DNA from: Polynucleobacter sp. MWH-Svant-W18
Lineage (GTDB): Bacteria > Pseudomonadota > Gammaproteobacteria > Burkholderiales > Burkholderiaceae
DNA length: 64,000 nucleotides
Assembly (NCBI RefSeq): GCF_018687495.1
Contig: NZ_CP061293.1
Span: forward strand, 1,550,001-1,614,000
Direction of reading: 5' to 3'
The translations under genes and the position numbers were made by a program. Numbering within the stretch: position 1 is the stretch's first letter; every line of letters starts with the position of its first letter. The notes under the pieces are model-generated. The model had not been told where the DNA came from. It did not search any database and saw nothing but the letters and a program-made list of their open reading frames with translations. Shown piece by piece: positions 30,501 through 41,530 of the stretch.

Positions 30501-31355
30501 GTCGGCAGAAGTTGGGTCAACGGCAAACACCAGCCCTGCATGCTCTGCGGCATCAGAAACACGACGTGTTACGACGCCTGCACCGGTAAAAATAGTTGAG
30601 ACTTCATGGTTCAGCCCCGGTAGGCGTTTCGATTGAACTCCGCCAATATCCTGTAATTTTTCAGTATTAATGACTGCAGACATTGCATACAGAGGAATTG
30701 CGCCACCGGTATATCCAGTGCCGCCTCCACGAGGAATAATTGTGAGGCCCAATTCCACACAAGCTTTTACAAGGCCGGGGATTTCAGATTCATAGTCAGG
30801 CTTCAAAACGACTAGTGGGAATTCCACACGCCAATCGGTTGCATCCGTTACATGCGCAGCACGTGAAACGCCATCAAAACAAATGTTATCGCTGGCAGTG
30901 TGACGACCCAACTCTTTACGAGCGCGTTTACGAATTTGCTCAACCTCTTTAAAACCGTTCTCAAAATTTTCAATAGCGCGATAAGCGGCGCTTAATAAAA
31001 TTTCAACTTGTTCTGCAGAGTCACCGTTATTGCGTTTTTTAACTTCGCCCAAGCGATGCCATAAAGCGTCAATCAATTGTTTCCGACGATGGGGGCTATC
31101 TAGCAAATCATCCTGCAAAAAAGGATTGCGCTGAACGACCCAGATATCTCCCAGGATTTCAAACAACATGCGAGCGGAACGGCCAGTCCGGCGCACACCC
31201 CGCAAGTCATTCAAAACGCGCCATGACTCCTCGCCCAACAGGCGAATCACAATTTCTCGGTCAGAAAAGGAGGTGTAGTTGTAAGGAATTTCACGAAGAC
31301 GGGGAGAACCCGCCTCAGCATCCAACAACTGGTTCAAAGCTAATGGAGCATTCAT
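27516..31355 (-). CDS. Large FAD-linked / Fe-S / CCG-domain oxidoreductase (DUF3683 type)
   Basis: This 1279-residue protein is a membrane-peripheral dehydrogenase built like a fused D-lactate or 2-hydroxyacid dehydrogenase. In order: an N-terminal DUF3683-type domain (about 1-110, [16 protein letters not shown]), a vanillyl-oxidase-type FAD-binding domain (about 175-390; [14 protein letters not shown] and [17 protein letters not shown]), the FAD-oxidase C domain (ending with [12 protein letters not shown] and [11 protein letters not shown]), two 4Fe-4S motifs ([23 protein letters not shown]), and two CCG domains ([21 protein letters not shown]) as in heterodisulfide reductase and GlpC. The substrate is unknown; D-lactate, glycolate or D-2-hydroxyglutarate are candidates. 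Electrons would plausibly go to quinone, which fits its coupling to DUF971-ubiE. Confidence 0.85.
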   Translation of the reverse strand: MNAPLALNQLLDAEAGSPRLREIPYNYTSFSDREIVIRLLGEESWRVLNDLRGVRRTGRSARMLFEILGDIWVVQRNPFLQDDLLDSPHRRKQLIDALWHRLGEVKKRNNGDSAEQVEILLSAAYRAIENFENGFKEVEQIRKRARKELGRHTASDNICFDGVSRAAHVTDATDWRVEFPLVVLKPDYESEIPGLVKACVELGLTIIPRGGGTGYTGGAIPLYAMSAVINTEKLQDIGGVQSKRLPGLNHEVSTIFTGAGVVTRRVSDAAEHAGLVFAVDPTSADASCIGGNIAMNAGGKKAVLWGTALDNLASWRMVDPEGNWLDVERLDHNMGKIHDVATVRFQLTWSDGNSEPGQRILKTELLEVEGKRFRKEGLGKDVTDKFLSGLPGVQKEGCDGLITSATWVLHRMPKYMRTVCLEFFGQAREAIPSIVEIKAYLDGLSKQGGPILAGLEHLDDRYLRAVGYSTKSKRNSLPKMVLIGDIAGDDEEAVAAATSEVVRMANLRVGEGFVAVSAEARKKFWLDRARTAAIARHTNAFKINEDVVIPLPRMGEYTDGIDRINIELSLKNKLQVLDGLESFLKKSALPLGKSDEEYEILTAEILGDRVQQALDLISKVRTRWAEWLTQMDTYFPKLQNFSLRASWKEEVRAELRIIFGGLAFEPILAELEAIHKNILRKRVFVALHMHAGDGNVHTNLPVNSDDYEMLQDAHRAVDRIMKLARSLDGVISGEHGIGITKLEYLTEAELKDFRSYKNRVDPEGRFNKGKLMPHADLSMAYTPSFGLMGHESIIMQQSDIGAIADSVKDCLRCGKCKPVCATHVPRANLLYSPRDKILATSLLIEAFLYEEQTRRGVSIRHWEMFDDVAAHCTVCHKCLTPCPVKIDFGDVTMNMRNLLRKMGQQRFNPGTAASMFFLNATSPETIHLARKTMIGWGYSLQRLGNDVLRKFTKQQTAHPPATVGKPSVKEQVIFFVNKKMPGNLPKKTARALLDIEDANYVPIIRDPKTTSADTEAVFYFPGCGSERLFSQVGLATQAMLWNVGVQTVLPPGYLCCGYPQRGNGDFDKAEKMITDNRVLFHRVANTLNYLDIKTVVVSCGTCYDQLAGYQFDQIFPGCRIIDIHEFLAEKGVKLSGVTGVKYMYHDPCHSPMKLQDPLKTVNELIQLEDGKAIAKNDRCCGESGTLAVTRPDISTQVRFRKQIEMEKGANDLRKGDFTGEVKVLTSCPSCLQGLTRFDADSDTTADYIVVEMAQKLLGKDWMQDYVAKANQGGIERVLV

Positions 31356-31489
31356 AGCGTCATATTTGGTAAATAAGCATTTTAATTGAGCGAACCTGAT
31401 AGTGGCAGGAAACTGGGAAAGTTGTTGTCCAAAGTAATAAACCCTTGCAAATCTAAGGGCTTAGGAGCCATCCGTGGTACGCTCATTGG

Positions 31490-33010
31490 ATGGCAACGAA
31501 CTATTTAAAGAAAATTTTATCGGCTCGCGTCTACGACGTGGCCAGAGAGACCGAGCTCCAGCTCGCCCCTGAACTCACCAAGCGTTTAGGCAATCAAGTA
31601 CTCCTAAAAAGGGAGGATAACCAGCCGGTTTTCTCTTTCAAACTACGGGGCGCCTATAACAAGATGGCCCATTTACCCCCAGAAGCCTTAAAACGCGGTG
31701 TTATTGCCGCCTCTGCAGGCAATCATGCGCAGGGAGTCGCTCTAGCTGCAGCCAAAATGAAATGCAAGGCAGTCATCGTGATGCCCGTGACAACACCTAG
31801 CGTCAAAATCGATGCCGTTAAGGCTCGAGGCGGGTCTTGGGTAGAGGTCATTCTTCACGGCGAGTCATACAGTGACGCTTTTCAACATTCTGAAGTGCTT
31901 GGCAAAAAACGGGGGCTGACCTTTGTTCATCCTTTTGATGATCCTGACGTCATCGCTGGTCAAGGCACGATTGCTCATGAGATTTTTACTCAATACGAAA
32001 AACCCATCGATGCAGTTTTTGTAGCAATTGGTGGTGGTGGCTTGATTTCAGGTATCGGTGAATACATCAAAGCAGTCAGCCCAAAAACTAAAGTCATTGG
32101 CGTTCAAGCATCGGACTCCGATGCGATGAATCAATCACTCAAAGCAAACAAACGTATTGAGATGAAGGATGTCGGTTTATTTTCAGATGGCACTGCCGTC
32201 AAATTGGTTGGCAAAGAAACTTTTCGTATCTGCAAAAAAGTTGTAGACGAAATTGTCACAGTTGATACCGATGAAATCTGTGCGGCTATTAACGATGTCT
32301 TTACGGATACTCGCAGTATTCTGGAGCCTGCTGGTGCCTTAGCTATTGCCGGCATGAAGAAATACGTAGAACAAAAACATATTAAGAAGAAAACCTTGGT
32401 GGCAGTTGCGTGCGGCGCCAATATGAACTTTAGCCGTCTGCGCTTTGTGGCAGAGCGTGCAGACGTTGGCGAGTTTCGTGAAGCTGTATTTGCAGTAACG
32501 ATTCCTGAAGAGCGTGGCTCCTTTAAGCGCTTCTGTGAATTACTCGGCAAGCGTAATGTCACTGAATTTAACTATCGCATTGGCGATCAAAGTGAAGCAC
32601 ATATTTTTGTAGGTATTGGCACACAAAAAGCGGGTGATAGTGAAGCGATTGCTAAACATTTCCGCAAAGCGAAGTTTGCAACGATCGATCTCACACATGA
32701 TGAGTTAGCAAAGTCTCATTTACGTCATATGGTTGGTGGCCACTCTGCCCTTGCCAAAGATGAGTTGCTCTACCGCTTTGAGTTTCCAGAGCGTCCGGGT
32801 GCACTCATGAAGTTCTTAACCAGCATGGCACCTAACTGGAATATCAGCTTATTCCACTATCGGAATCATGGCGCTGACTATGGTCGTATCTTGGTCGGTA
32901 TTCAGGTTCCCCAAAATGAACAGAAGAAATTCCAAACCTTCTTGGCGAAATTGGGCTACCCCCATTGGGATGAGAGTAATAACCCAGCTTATCGTTTATT
33001 CCTCAAATAA
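31490..33010 (+). CDS. ilvA: Threonine ammonia-lyase, biosynthetic
   Basis: This 506-residue PLP enzyme deaminates threonine to 2-oxobutanoate for isoleucine synthesis. The PLP lysine lies in PVFSFKLRGAYNKM (about residue 51), the phosphate-binding loop is AIGGGGLISGIG, and AACGAN-like VAVACGANMNF marks the fold-type II C-terminal region. Two ACT-like regulatory domains follow (about residues 330-410 and 420-505), which in the E. coli enzyme bind isoleucine and valine; the two-domain length argues for the biosynthetic, feedback-inhibited type. It diverges from the large dehydrogenase over 134 bp that hold the promoters of both, though I cannot place either with confidence. Confidence 0.95.
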   Translation: MATNYLKKILSARVYDVARETELQLAPELTKRLGNQVLLKREDNQPVFSFKLRGAYNKMAHLPPEALKRGVIAASAGNHAQGVALAAAKMKCKAVIVMPVTTPSVKIDAVKARGGSWVEVILHGESYSDAFQHSEVLGKKRGLTFVHPFDDPDVIAGQGTIAHEIFTQYEKPIDAVFVAIGGGGLISGIGEYIKAVSPKTKVIGVQASDSDAMNQSLKANKRIEMKDVGLFSDGTAVKLVGKETFRICKKVVDEIVTVDTDEICAAINDVFTDTRSILEPAGALAIAGMKKYVEQKHIKKKTLVAVACGANMNFSRLRFVAERADVGEFREAVFAVTIPEERGSFKRFCELLGKRNVTEFNYRIGDQSEAHIFVGIGTQKAGDSEAIAKHFRKAKFATIDLTHDELAKSHLRHMVGGHSALAKDELLYRFEFPERPGALMKFLTSMAPNWNISLFHYRNHGADYGRILVGIQVPQNEQKKFQTFLAKLGYPHWDESNNPAYRLFLK

Positions 33011-33022
33011 GATCTAGCAAAC

Positions 33023-33931
33023 ATGTCATACACACTCACTGGAAAACTTGTCGTTGCGATCTCCTCGCGCGCCCTGTTTGATTTTGAGGAAGAGAATCGC
33101 ATCTTCGAATCCACCGACGATAGTGCATATATGAAATTACAGCTTGAGCGCTTGGGTATTGCCGCTCAGACTGGGGTTGCCTTTCCATTGGTTAAAAAAC
33201 TGCTCGCATTTAACGAGGAAGGTGAGCAACGGGTTGAAGTTGTTATCCTCTCCCGAAATGATCCCGTGAGTGGGTTACGGGTATTCCGCTCTGCTGAGCA
33301 TCATGGCCTTCATCTCGAGCGCGGCGTATTTACAAGAGGCCGGCCTCCCTATCACTATTTGCGCTCATTACATGCCAACCTCTTTTTATCTGCAAATGAA
33401 GATGATGTTAGAGCAACAATTGATGCGGGCTTCCCTGCTGCACGTGTCTATCCCGAGTCCAGCAAAACCGCCGAGTCGCACCCTAATGAAATCCGTATTG
33501 CGTTTGACGGAGATGCAGTGCTCTTTTCAGATGAAGCAGAGCAAGTCTTTCAGAAAAAGGGGCTTGAAGCTTTCGTCGATCACGAGAGTAAAAAGGTTGA
33601 TATTCCACTGCCTCCAGGTCCTTTTAAACCCTTACTAGAGGCCCTCCATAGACTGCAGCGCTCCACCAGTGAAAACGGTATGCGCATTCGTACTGCCCTA
33701 GTAACTGCACGCTCTGCACCAGCACATGAACGCGCTATTCGTACGCTAATGGCATGGGGCATTGATGTCGATGAAGCCATGTTTTTGGGTGGCCTTTCCA
33801 AGAGTGAATTCTTACGCGAGTTTGAGCCAGACTTTTTCTTTGATGACCAGACTGGACATTGTCAATCAGCAGCCTCTGTTGCCCCGACTGGCCACGTTGT
33901 ATCAGGCGTATCGAATAGACCTAAAAGCTAA
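33023..33931 (+). CDS. Cytosolic 5'-nucleotidase (NT5C1-like family)
   Basis: This 302-residue protein matches the 5'-nucleotidase family related to animal cytosolic NT5C1 enzymes, which remove the phosphate of nucleoside monophosphates. Family segments are VVAISSRALFDFEEEN at the start, VVILSRNDPVSGLRVF, and the HAD-type nucleophile motif IAFDGDAVLFSDEAE (about residues 156-170). A second conserved acidic motif, PDFFFDDQTGHC, lies near the C-terminus. It begins 12 bp after ilvA and is followed after 18 bp by queF. The substrate preference is not readable. Confidence 0.82.
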   Translation: MSYTLTGKLVVAISSRALFDFEEENRIFESTDDSAYMKLQLERLGIAAQTGVAFPLVKKLLAFNEEGEQRVEVVILSRNDPVSGLRVFRSAEHHGLHLERGVFTRGRPPYHYLRSLHANLFLSANEDDVRATIDAGFPAARVYPESSKTAESHPNEIRIAFDGDAVLFSDEAEQVFQKKGLEAFVDHESKKVDIPLPPGPFKPLLEALHRLQRSTSENGMRIRTALVTARSAPAHERAIRTLMAWGIDVDEAMFLGGLSKSEFLREFEPDFFFDDQTGHCQSAASVAPTGHVVSGVSNRPKS

Positions 33932-33949
33932 AAATAGACGAAGCAATTC

Positions 33950-34777
33950 ATGGCAACATTACCGCTTGGACAATCAACACAATACCCAGATCAATATGAT
34001 CCGAGTTTGTTATTTCCAATTCCTAGAGTTGAAAATAGAAAAAAGCTTGGCCTCAAAGCAGATCAAGCATTGCCCTTTGTCGGCGTTGATATTTGGAATG
34101 CTTTTGAGCTCAGCTGGCTCAACAAAAAAGGTAAGCCACAAATTGCATTAGCCGAGTTTCAGATTCCAGCAGACTCACCCAACATGATTGAATCTAAATC
34201 CTTCAAGCTCTACCTTAATAGCCTCAACAGCGCTCATTTTGAAGATGAACATGAAGTGAGAGAGAGACTGATCGCTGATTTATCTGCGGTGGCTGGCAGC
34301 AAAATCAGCACTCGCATCAACCCAACGGAGTCCATTGCTAAAAAGGGGATGCAAGAGATGGGTGGCATCCTGATGGATCGCCTCGATCTTGAAGTAGATC
34401 CAAACTTACCTGCAGACCCAAGCCTACTGGGAGTGAATGCGTCTTTTGGTCCTATTGAGCAATGTCTGGTTTCACATCTCCTCAAATCTAATTGTCCAGT
34501 GACCGGCCAGCCTGACTGGGCCAGCGTGCAAATTCGCTATCAAGGCAGGCCAATTCTTGAAGAAGGTTTATTGCGCTACCTGATTGGCTTTAGAAATCTT
34601 GGTGAATTTCATGAGCACTGTGTTGAAACCATCTTTACAGACATAAAGCGTCAGTGCAAACCAGAAAAACTCTCTGTGTATGCGCGCTATACACGGCGTG
34701 GTGGCCTAGATATCAACCCATTTAGAACCGATCACAATTCACCATGGCCGGATAATGTTCGGCATGCAAGACAATAA
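33950..34777 (+). CDS. queF: NADPH-dependent 7-cyano-7-deazaguanine reductase QueF
   Basis: This 275-residue enzyme reduces the nitrile preQ0 to preQ1 for queuosine in tRNA, the only known biological nitrile reduction. It is the long, two-domain (YqcD-type) form: the substrate motif ESKSFKLYLNSLN is in the N-terminal half, and the catalytic Cys is in LKSNCPVTGQPDW with the conserved FHEHCVETIF in the C-terminal T-fold. YTRRGGLDINPFR is the family's C-terminal signature. It ends before a bidirectional terminator shared with ssb. No other queuosine gene is in the window. Confidence 0.95.
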   Translation: MATLPLGQSTQYPDQYDPSLLFPIPRVENRKKLGLKADQALPFVGVDIWNAFELSWLNKKGKPQIALAEFQIPADSPNMIESKSFKLYLNSLNSAHFEDEHEVRERLIADLSAVAGSKISTRINPTESIAKKGMQEMGGILMDRLDLEVDPNLPADPSLLGVNASFGPIEQCLVSHLLKSNCPVTGQPDWASVQIRYQGRPILEEGLLRYLIGFRNLGEFHEHCVETIFTDIKRQCKPEKLSVYARYTRRGGLDINPFRTDHNSPWPDNVRHARQ

Positions 34778-34800
34778 CTTTGCCTAAATCCAGATAAATA

Positions 34801-34836
34801 AAAACCCCTTGTAGGAAATCCTAGAAGGGGTTTTTA
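34801..34836. terminator. Bidirectional terminator between queF and ssb
   Basis: AAAACCCCTT and AAGGGGTTTT pair across an inner TAGG/CCTA stem with an AAAT loop. T-runs occur on both strands, so it can end both the ilvA-queF and the ssb transcripts. Confidence 0.9.
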
Positions 34837-34855
34837 TTGTTACAGTCAGTGCCGC

Positions 34856-35311
34856 TTAGAACGGGATATCGTCATCCATTGCGCCTAGTGAAGCAGCATT
34901 TGATGAGGCTGGAGCCGACTGCTCAGCCGGCTTTGAGCGTGCATAGCTTTCGCCACCATCACCACTTCCGCCTACAGGCTTGCCACCAAGCATTTGCATT
35001 GTTTCTGCAACGATCTCAGTGGAATACTTTTCTTGGCCACTAGCATCAGTCCACTTGCGGGTACGCAAACGACCTTCAACATAAACCTGCGAACCTTTTT
35101 TGAGGTATTGACCAGCGATTTCTGCAAGTTTGCCAAAGAATGCAACACGATGCCATTCTGTGGTTTCTTTCATTTCGCCAGTTTGTTTGTCTTTGTAGCG
35201 ATCAGATGTTGCTACTGAAATATTGGTAACGGCGTCGCCGCTTGGCATATAACGCGTTTCTGGATCGCGTCCTACGTTACCTACGATGATGACCTTATTT
35301 ACCGAAGCCAT
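34856..35311 (-). CDS. ssb: Single-stranded DNA-binding protein
   Basis: This 151-residue protein coats single-stranded DNA in replication, repair and recombination. The OB fold (about residues 1-110) has [18 protein letters not shown], the [12 protein letters not shown] strand and [16 protein letters not shown] Gly/Ser/Pro linker leads to the acidic tip MDDDIPF that binds partner proteins. It lies downstream of the MFS gene on the same strand, and close to uvrA, a neighbour of ssb in many proteobacteria. Confidence 0.97.
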   Translation of the reverse strand: MASVNKVIIVGNVGRDPETRYMPSGDAVTNISVATSDRYKDKQTGEMKETTEWHRVAFFGKLAEIAGQYLKKGSQVYVEGRLRTRKWTDASGQEKYSTEIVAETMQMLGGKPVGGSGDGGESYARSKPAEQSAPASSNAASLGAMDDDIPF

Positions 35312-35390
35312 GTTGTCTCCCGAAGAAAAATGCTGCTGTTATTACTACTAAAAAATGATGCAAACTTAAATGAAACCAATGAAGCTACGG

Positions 35391-36575
35391 TTACGTCTCT
35401 GTGGCTACGTCCTTTGATTCTGCTGCTCTTGTTGGCATTTCGCCCATCGACCAAGCGATTATAAGCCAGCAAACTAAGAGCGCTGCGCCCATTGCAAAGA
35501 CCGATAAATCGCCATGGCTATCCATTAAATAACCCCCAATAGCAGCACCCATAAACAAGCCAATCGATTGGGTGGTGTTGTAAACGCCCAGTGCAGTGCC
35601 CTTGGATTCTTTTGCAAAACGTGACACCAAAGAGGGTTGCAAAGCTTCAAGTAAATTAAAGCCTACAAAATAAATGAGTAGAGCCGCTGCAATAGCCATC
35701 ACTGAATTAGCCTGCATGAATACTATTTCAGCAGTGAATAACAAAATAATCGCAACCAACAATACTGTTCTTAATTTCTGCTTCTTTTCGCCGAAAATAA
35801 TTGCGGGTGCCATGAATACAAAAGAAAGCAAAACGACTGGCAGATAAATTTCCCAGTGTGAAGAAAGTGGCAAGCCGGCTTGCACCAATAAACGTGGTAC
35901 CACTAAGAACATGGCTACTTGAGTAGCGTGCAGTACGAAGACACCCAAGTTCAAACGCATTAACTCTGGACGAAAGAAAACTTCTTTCAATGAGGCTTGT
36001 TGAACTTTTGCTTCCGGCTTACTCGATGGTAAAACGTAGTAGCTTACAAACATGGCGATCACACCCAGTACTGCCAGAACAATAAAAATTCCACTGAGGC
36101 TAATTGCCCGATAAATTGGTGCTGCGATCACCAGGGATAAGGCAAAAGACAAGGCGATACTGCCGCCTACCAGAGCCATGGCTCGAGTTCGTACCTGCTC
36201 TCTGGTTAAATCAGCTACCCAGGCCGAAATAGCGGCCGATACTGCACCAGCACCCATCACCCCACGCCCAATAGCTATCCAGAGGAGGTCATCTTTGGCT
36301 GCGCAAATCAATGCTCCCGCTACAAATAAGGAAAGGCCCCATAAAACAACCGGTTTGCGCCCAATTCGATCCGATAAACGCCCTAAGGGGATATAGAAAC
36401 AGGCCTGAACAATATTAAAGATCCCCAGGGTCAAACCGACCCAGAGGGCATGCTCCCCACCCGGTAAGCCCCGAGCATGGATGCTAAATACGGGTAATAG
36501 CAGAAATAGGCCCAGCATACGGAGGCCAAAGATGCCTGCTAAGGCCAGAGTGGAGCGGAGTTCAGAAGGATTCAT
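35391..36575 (-). CDS. MFS transporter, drug-efflux type
   Basis: This 394-residue inner-membrane protein has about 12 hydrophobic segments. The loop after helix 2, [16 protein letters not shown], is the classic MFS motif A, and [31 protein letters not shown] is followed by a helix with [10 protein letters not shown], typical of H+-coupled drug antiporters. The substrate is unknown; multidrug or sugar efflux are both possible. It diverges from uvrA with 37 bp between starts, and ssb lies 79 bp downstream. This ssb-MFS-uvrA order is common in Burkholderiales. Confidence 0.85.
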   Translation of the reverse strand: MNPSELRSTLALAGIFGLRMLGLFLLLPVFSIHARGLPGGEHALWVGLTLGIFNIVQACFYIPLGRLSDRIGRKPVVLWGLSLFVAGALICAAKDDLLWIAIGRGVMGAGAVSAAISAWVADLTREQVRTRAMALVGGSIALSFALSLVIAAPIYRAISLSGIFIVLAVLGVIAMFVSYYVLPSSKPEAKVQQASLKEVFFRPELMRLNLGVFVLHATQVAMFLVVPRLLVQAGLPLSSHWEIYLPVVLLSFVFMAPAIIFGEKKQKLRTVLLVAIILLFTAEIVFMQANSVMAIAAALLIYFVGFNLLEALQPSLVSRFAKESKGTALGVYNTTQSIGLFMGAAIGGYLMDSHGDLSVFAMGAALLVCWLIIAWSMGEMPTRAAESKDVATET

Positions 36576-36612
36576 GGGAAAGAGCTATATTAACAAGTTA
36601 AGCAAAAAAATC

Positions 36613-39534
36613 ATGAATAACGAAATTAAGATCCGCGGTGCCCGCACCCACAACCTCAAAAACATCAATCTAGACATCCCTAGAGAGAAACTTGTCGTTC
36701 TCACTGGTTTATCTGGTTCTGGCAAAAGCTCCTTGGCTTTCGACACACTTTATGCTGAAGGTCAACGTCGTTATGTGGAATCGCTTTCTGCATACGCTCG
36801 TCAATTCTTGCAGTTAATGGAAAAGCCGGACGTTGATACGATTGAAGGGCTTTCACCAGCGATCTCCATTGAACAAAAAGCGACCAGTCACAACCCGCGC
36901 TCAACTGTGGGTACCGTTACTGAAATCCACGATTACTTGCGTTTGCTCTTTGCACGTGCAGGCACTCCACATTGTCCCGACCATGATCTGCCACTCGAGG
37001 CGCAAAGCGTTTCACAAATGGTCGATACCGTACTGTCGATGCCTGAAGATACAAAGTTGATGATTCTGGCTCCAGTAGTCAGTGAGCGTAAAGGTGAGTT
37101 TGTTGACCTCTTCCAAGATCTACAGGCACAAGGCTTTGTGCGCTTTCGGGTGCGCTCTGGTGGCGGCACAGCTAATGCTGCCAAAGCAGAAATCTTTGAA
37201 GTTGATCAACTTCCAACCCTGAAGAAAAACGATAAACACTCCATTGAAGTCGTAGTCGATCGCATTAAAGTGCGTCCCGATATTCAGCAACGTCTTGCGG
37301 AATCTTTTGAAACAGCACTTCGTCTCGCTGACGGTAAAGCCATGATCGTTGATATGGATACCGGCAAAGAAATGATTTTCTCGAGCAAGTTTGCTTGTCC
37401 GGTTTGCTCCTACTCACTTCAAGAGTTAGAGCCACGCCTCTTCTCATTTAATAATCCGATGGGTGCTTGCCCCTCATGCGATGGCTTAGGTCATCAGTCT
37501 TTCTTTGACCCCAAGCGCATCGTGGCGCATCCAGACCTCTCCCTTGCTTCAGGAGCAATTAAAGGCTGGGACCGACGTAATCAGTTCTACTTCAAGCTAT
37601 TGCAGACCCTGGCAAAGCATGGTGGCTTCGATGTTGAGAAGCCATTTGAAACTCTCTCCAAGAAACAACAAGATCTCATCCTATTGGGATCAGGCGATGT
37701 CACGATTCCGTTTGAATACATCAATGAGCGTGGCAAAAATAGTATTCGTGAACATGCTTTTGAAGGCATCGTTGCGAACTTTGAGCGCCGCTATCGCGAA
37801 ACTGACTCTGTCACAGTGCGTGAAGAATTAGCCCGTTACCAAAATATTCAAATTTGCCCTGAGTGCAATGGTAGTCGTTTGCGCAAAGAGGCACGCTTTG
37901 TCAAAGTAGGCGAAAAGAAACAATCCCGCGCCATTTATGAGATCAGCGCCTTACCGCTGAAAGATGCAAAAGAATATTTTGAGGCGCTTGAACTCAAAGG
38001 TGCCAAACGTGAAATCGCCGACAAGATTGTGAATGAGATCAGCGCACGCTTGCGTTTCTTAAATGATGTTGGCCTAGACTACCTTTCTCTGGAGCGTAGT
38101 GCTGACACCCTCTCCGGTGGTGAAGCCCAGCGTATTCGCTTAGCCAGCCAGATTGGCTCCGGCTTGACTGGCGTAATGTATGTATTGGATGAACCATCGA
38201 TTGGTCTACATCAACGTGATAACGATCGCCTCATCGGCACCTTGAAACATCTGCGTGATTTAGGAAATAGTGTTTTAGTGGTTGAGCACGATGAGGACAT
38301 GATTCGTGCTTCTGACTGGGTAATCGATATTGGCCCTGGCGCCGGCGTTCATGGTGGCGAGATTGTTGCTCAGGGGACCCCTGAGGAAGTCGAGGCCAAT
38401 CCGAACTCTCTGACTGGCGCTTATCTCTCAGGTCGCGAAGCCATTGCCGTTCCAGAAAAACGTATTCCGGTAAATGATCGCTTTCTTGAAATCATTGGAG
38501 CTCGTGGTAACAACTTGCAATCAGTGCATGCCCAGATTCCCGTAGGACTGCTGACTTGTGTCACAGGCGTTTCAGGCTCAGGAAAATCCACTCTAATTAA
38601 CGACACCTTGCACCATGCTGTAGCCCAACATCTCTATGGCTCTAATGCAGAACCTGCAGCACACGATGCAATGAAAGGTTTAGAGCATTTTGACAAAGTG
38701 ATTAGTGTTGACCAATCACCGATTGGCAGAACACCACGTTCTAATCCGGCAACGTATACCGGCTTGTTTACCCCAATTCGTGAACTATTTGCGGGTGTCC
38801 CAGCGGCACGTGAGCGTGGCTATGAAGCTGGGCGCTTCTCCTTTAACGTCAAAGGTGGTCGTTGCGATGCCTGTGAAGGTGATGGCGTTCTGAAGGTGGA
38901 AATGCACTTCTTGCCTGACGTATACGTTCCTTGTGACGTTTGTCATGGCAAGCGTTACAACCGGGAAACTTTAGATATTCGGTACAAAGGTAAAAATATT
39001 CATGAAGTGCTCTCAATGACTATTGAGCAAGCCCATGAATTTTTTGAAGCAGTACCGGTTGTAAAGCGCAAGCTCAAAACACTGCTTGATGTTGGCCTCG
39101 GTTATGTAAAGCTTGGACAAAGCGCCACTACCTTATCTGGCGGTGAAGCGCAGCGCGTGAAGTTATCTCTTGAACTTTCTAAAAGAGATACTGGCAGAAC
39201 GCTTTACATCTTGGATGAGCCAACAACAGGCTTGCATTTCCATGACATTCAACTTTTGCTCACAGTAATCCAAACTCTGAAGAAACAAGGCAATACCATC
39301 GTCATCATTGAGCACAACCTGGATGTGATTAAGACTGCGGATTGGATTATTGATTTAGGACCCAAGGGTGGCGCAGGCGGCGGTCAAATTATTGCCACAG
39401 GCACTCCGGAAGAGGTTGCCAAAAATCCAGCGAGCTTTACTGGCCACTACTTGGCGCCATTACTTAAGCCTAAAGCTGCTAAGCCTGTTGTGGTTAAGAA
39501 AAAAGTGAGCGAGAAGGCAAAAGCAACCCATTAA
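36613..39534 (+). CDS. uvrA: Excinuclease ABC subunit A
   Basis: This 973-residue damage-recognition ATPase of nucleotide excision repair has two ABC modules. Seen are Walker [20 protein letters not shown] (module I), zinc-finger cysteines [11 protein letters not shown] with CPSCDGLG, signature [17 protein letters not shown], Walker [16 protein letters not shown] (module II), the second zinc motif [27 protein letters not shown] with [10 protein letters not shown], and signature [15 protein letters not shown]. The frame is open to 36481, but the family begins at [17 protein letters not shown], so the ATG at 36613 is used. The last 25 or so residues are a Lys/Val-rich extension beyond the usual end. 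It converges on the antiporter gene with a 2-bp gap. Confidence 0.97.
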   Translation: MNNEIKIRGARTHNLKNINLDIPREKLVVLTGLSGSGKSSLAFDTLYAEGQRRYVESLSAYARQFLQLMEKPDVDTIEGLSPAISIEQKATSHNPRSTVGTVTEIHDYLRLLFARAGTPHCPDHDLPLEAQSVSQMVDTVLSMPEDTKLMILAPVVSERKGEFVDLFQDLQAQGFVRFRVRSGGGTANAAKAEIFEVDQLPTLKKNDKHSIEVVVDRIKVRPDIQQRLAESFETALRLADGKAMIVDMDTGKEMIFSSKFACPVCSYSLQELEPRLFSFNNPMGACPSCDGLGHQSFFDPKRIVAHPDLSLASGAIKGWDRRNQFYFKLLQTLAKHGGFDVEKPFETLSKKQQDLILLGSGDVTIPFEYINERGKNSIREHAFEGIVANFERRYRETDSVTVREELARYQNIQICPECNGSRLRKEARFVKVGEKKQSRAIYEISALPLKDAKEYFEALELKGAKREIADKIVNEISARLRFLNDVGLDYLSLERSADTLSGGEAQRIRLASQIGSGLTGVMYVLDEPSIGLHQRDNDRLIGTLKHLRDLGNSVLVVEHDEDMIRASDWVIDIGPGAGVHGGEIVAQGTPEEVEANPNSLTGAYLSGREAIAVPEKRIPVNDRFLEIIGARGNNLQSVHAQIPVGLLTCVTGVSGSGKSTLINDTLHHAVAQHLYGSNAEPAAHDAMKGLEHFDKVISVDQSPIGRTPRSNPATYTGLFTPIRELFAGVPAARERGYEAGRFSFNVKGGRCDACEGDGVLKVEMHFLPDVYVPCDVCHGKRYNRETLDIRYKGKNIHEVLSMTIEQAHEFFEAVPVVKRKLKTLLDVGLGYVKLGQSATTLSGGEAQRVKLSLELSKRDTGRTLYILDEPTTGLHFHDIQLLLTVIQTLKKQGNTIVIIEHNLDVIKTADWIIDLGPKGGAGGGQIIATGTPEEVAKNPASFTGHYLAPLLKPKAAKPVVVKKKVSEKAKATH

Positions 39535-39536
39535 TC

Positions 39537-41519
39537 TCAGAGCAATTTAGCTTCAGCCAAGTCAATTGCCTCCGAATTTCCTGAGATTACTAAAATGTCA
39601 TTTGCGCGCAGCTCAAGTTCTGGACTCAGAGGCAATTTCACATAGTCTGAGTTTGTCTCTTTGCGACGCACAGCTTGAACGCTGATACCTTCATTTTCGA
39701 GATCAAGTTGATCTAAAGTTTTCCCAACTGCCTGTGAATGCGGAAGCAAAGTAACTGAATGCAAACGCCAAGACTCATTCGACCCAAAGTCATCATCTGC
39801 TGAACCCCGGAAATAGCCCCTTAATAAGCTATAGCGCTCCTCACGGGCCGTCGTAATTCTGCGAACTACCTTGCGCATTGGTACGCCCATGATAAGTAGG
39901 ACATGGGATGCCATCATGAGGCTGCCTTCAATCAATTCTGGAACAACTTCTGTAGCACCTGCAGCTTGCAGCTTGGCGATGTCAGAGTCGTCTCTAGTAC
40001 GAACAAGTACCGTCATCCCGGGACGCAAATGCTCAACCTGGCGCAGCACGCGCATACTTGCTGCACTATCGGCATAGGTAATCACTACGGCCTTAGCCCG
40101 TGATAGTCCAGCAGCCATTAAATAGTTCTCACGACTCGCATCCCCATAGACCACGTTATCGCCAGCAGCAGCCGCCTCTTTTACGCGATTTGGATCTAGG
40201 TCTAAAGCGATATAAGGAATTTTTTCTTGATCAAGCATCCTTGCCAAACTTTGACCAGAACGTCCAAAGCCGCAAATAACGACGTGATTTTCATTCCGCA
40301 CACTCTTGGCAGCTACACGCGTTAATGCGAGTGACTGTAATAACCACTCATTACTGGAAAAGCGCATCGCAATGCGGTCGCTGTTTTCAACCAAGAATGG
40401 TGCGCAAAACATGGAGAGCAGCATTGCAGCAAGAACCGCCTGACTCAATGTGGGATCAATCAAATCCAAACCATCAATTTGAGTCAGCAAAACAAATCCA
40501 AACTCACCAGCTTGTGCTAAACATAGCCCAGTTCTAATGGAGATGCCAGGACTTGATCCAAACACTCTGGATAACAAAGTGATTAAGCCGAATTTAAATA
40601 AGAGTGGGCCCACCAAGAGCGCCAATACCAATAGCCACTGCTCCTGGATCACCCTGAAATCCAGGAGCATCCCGATAGTAATAAAAAATAATCCCAATAA
40701 AACATCGCGAAATGGTTTAACGTCCTCTTCCACTTGATGTCGGTATGGCGTCTCTGAAATCAACATGCCGGCGAGAAATGCGCCTAAGGCTAGAGATAGG
40801 CCAAAGTGCTCTGTAAGGCCGGCCATACCCAAAACAATCAGCAAGAGATTGAGCATGAATAACTCTTGCGAACGTAACTTGGCAACCAATCTGAACCAGC
40901 GACTCATGAGTGTCTGACCAATAAAGAAAATCAAGGTCAATGCAACCGTGATCTTGATAGAGGCTGTTGTCAGAGCAAAAAATAGATCCTTAGGATTTTT
41001 TCCTAAGGAAGGCAGCAAGATCAATAAGAACACGACTGCCAAATCTTGGAATAGTAAGATACCTACAACATTTCGCCCATGCTCTGCCTCAAGCTCGGAG
41101 CGATCCGAAATCAGCTTCGTCACAATCGCGGTGGAAGACATCGCTAAAGCACCGCCAAGGGCAATCGCAGCCTGCCAAGAAATGGGGTAAATCCAGTTCA
41201 TCAAAAGGCTGGCTGGAACGGCCAAGAGCATTGTCAAAATGACCTGGCTGCCACCCAGACCAAATACGATCTTGCGCATTGCCCGTAACTTATGGAGGTT
41301 AAATTCCAGGCCAATGGAAAACATTAGGAAAACTACGCCAAACTCCGCCAAATACTTGACGGTAGCTGAATCATTGGCGATACCCAGAGCATTGGGGCCA
41401 ATCAGAACCCCAATGGCCAAATACCCCAAAATGGGGGGTAAGCCAAAATAGCGGAAAATAAGCACTCCGGCCACACCAGAGGCCAAGAGAATGAGAGTTA
41501 ACTGAAGGACTGACGGCAT
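39537..41519 (-). CDS. CPA2-family cation:proton antiporter with TrkA domains (KefB-like)
   Basis: This 660-residue protein has an N-terminal Na+/H+ exchanger domain of about 12-13 membrane helices (residues 1-375; GLPPILGYLAIGVLIGPNALG and EFGVVFLMFSIGLEF are typical), a TrkA-N/RCK nucleotide-binding domain (about 410-525; VVICGFGRSGQSLARML with GDASRENYL), and a TrkA-C domain at the end. It is close to KefB/KefC and YbaL; the glutathione-gating loop of Kef proteins cannot be confirmed, so I leave the symbol empty. Its start is 11 bp from the divergent kdsD start, leaving essentially no intergenic promoter space. Confidence 0.85.
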   Translation of the reverse strand: MPSVLQLTLILLASGVAGVLIFRYFGLPPILGYLAIGVLIGPNALGIANDSATVKYLAEFGVVFLMFSIGLEFNLHKLRAMRKIVFGLGGSQVILTMLLAVPASLLMNWIYPISWQAAIALGGALAMSSTAIVTKLISDRSELEAEHGRNVVGILLFQDLAVVFLLILLPSLGKNPKDLFFALTTASIKITVALTLIFFIGQTLMSRWFRLVAKLRSQELFMLNLLLIVLGMAGLTEHFGLSLALGAFLAGMLISETPYRHQVEEDVKPFRDVLLGLFFITIGMLLDFRVIQEQWLLVLALLVGPLLFKFGLITLLSRVFGSSPGISIRTGLCLAQAGEFGFVLLTQIDGLDLIDPTLSQAVLAAMLLSMFCAPFLVENSDRIAMRFSSNEWLLQSLALTRVAAKSVRNENHVVICGFGRSGQSLARMLDQEKIPYIALDLDPNRVKEAAAAGDNVVYGDASRENYLMAAGLSRAKAVVITYADSAASMRVLRQVEHLRPGMTVLVRTRDDSDIAKLQAAGATEVVPELIEGSLMMASHVLLIMGVPMRKVVRRITTAREERYSLLRGYFRGSADDDFGSNESWRLHSVTLLPHSQAVGKTLDQLDLENEGISVQAVRRKETNSDYVKLPLSPELELRANDILVISGNSEAIDLAEAKLL

Positions 41520-41530
41520 ATACTTACTCG

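Noticed and set aside
36481..36612. A 44-residue upstream extension of UvrA
   Set aside because: The frame runs through the 5' end of the divergent MFS gene, and UvrA proteins begin at [14 protein letters not shown].
36576..36612. A LexA box in front of uvrA
   Set aside because: uvrA is often SOS-controlled, but no CTGT-N8-ACAG is present in the 37-bp gap.
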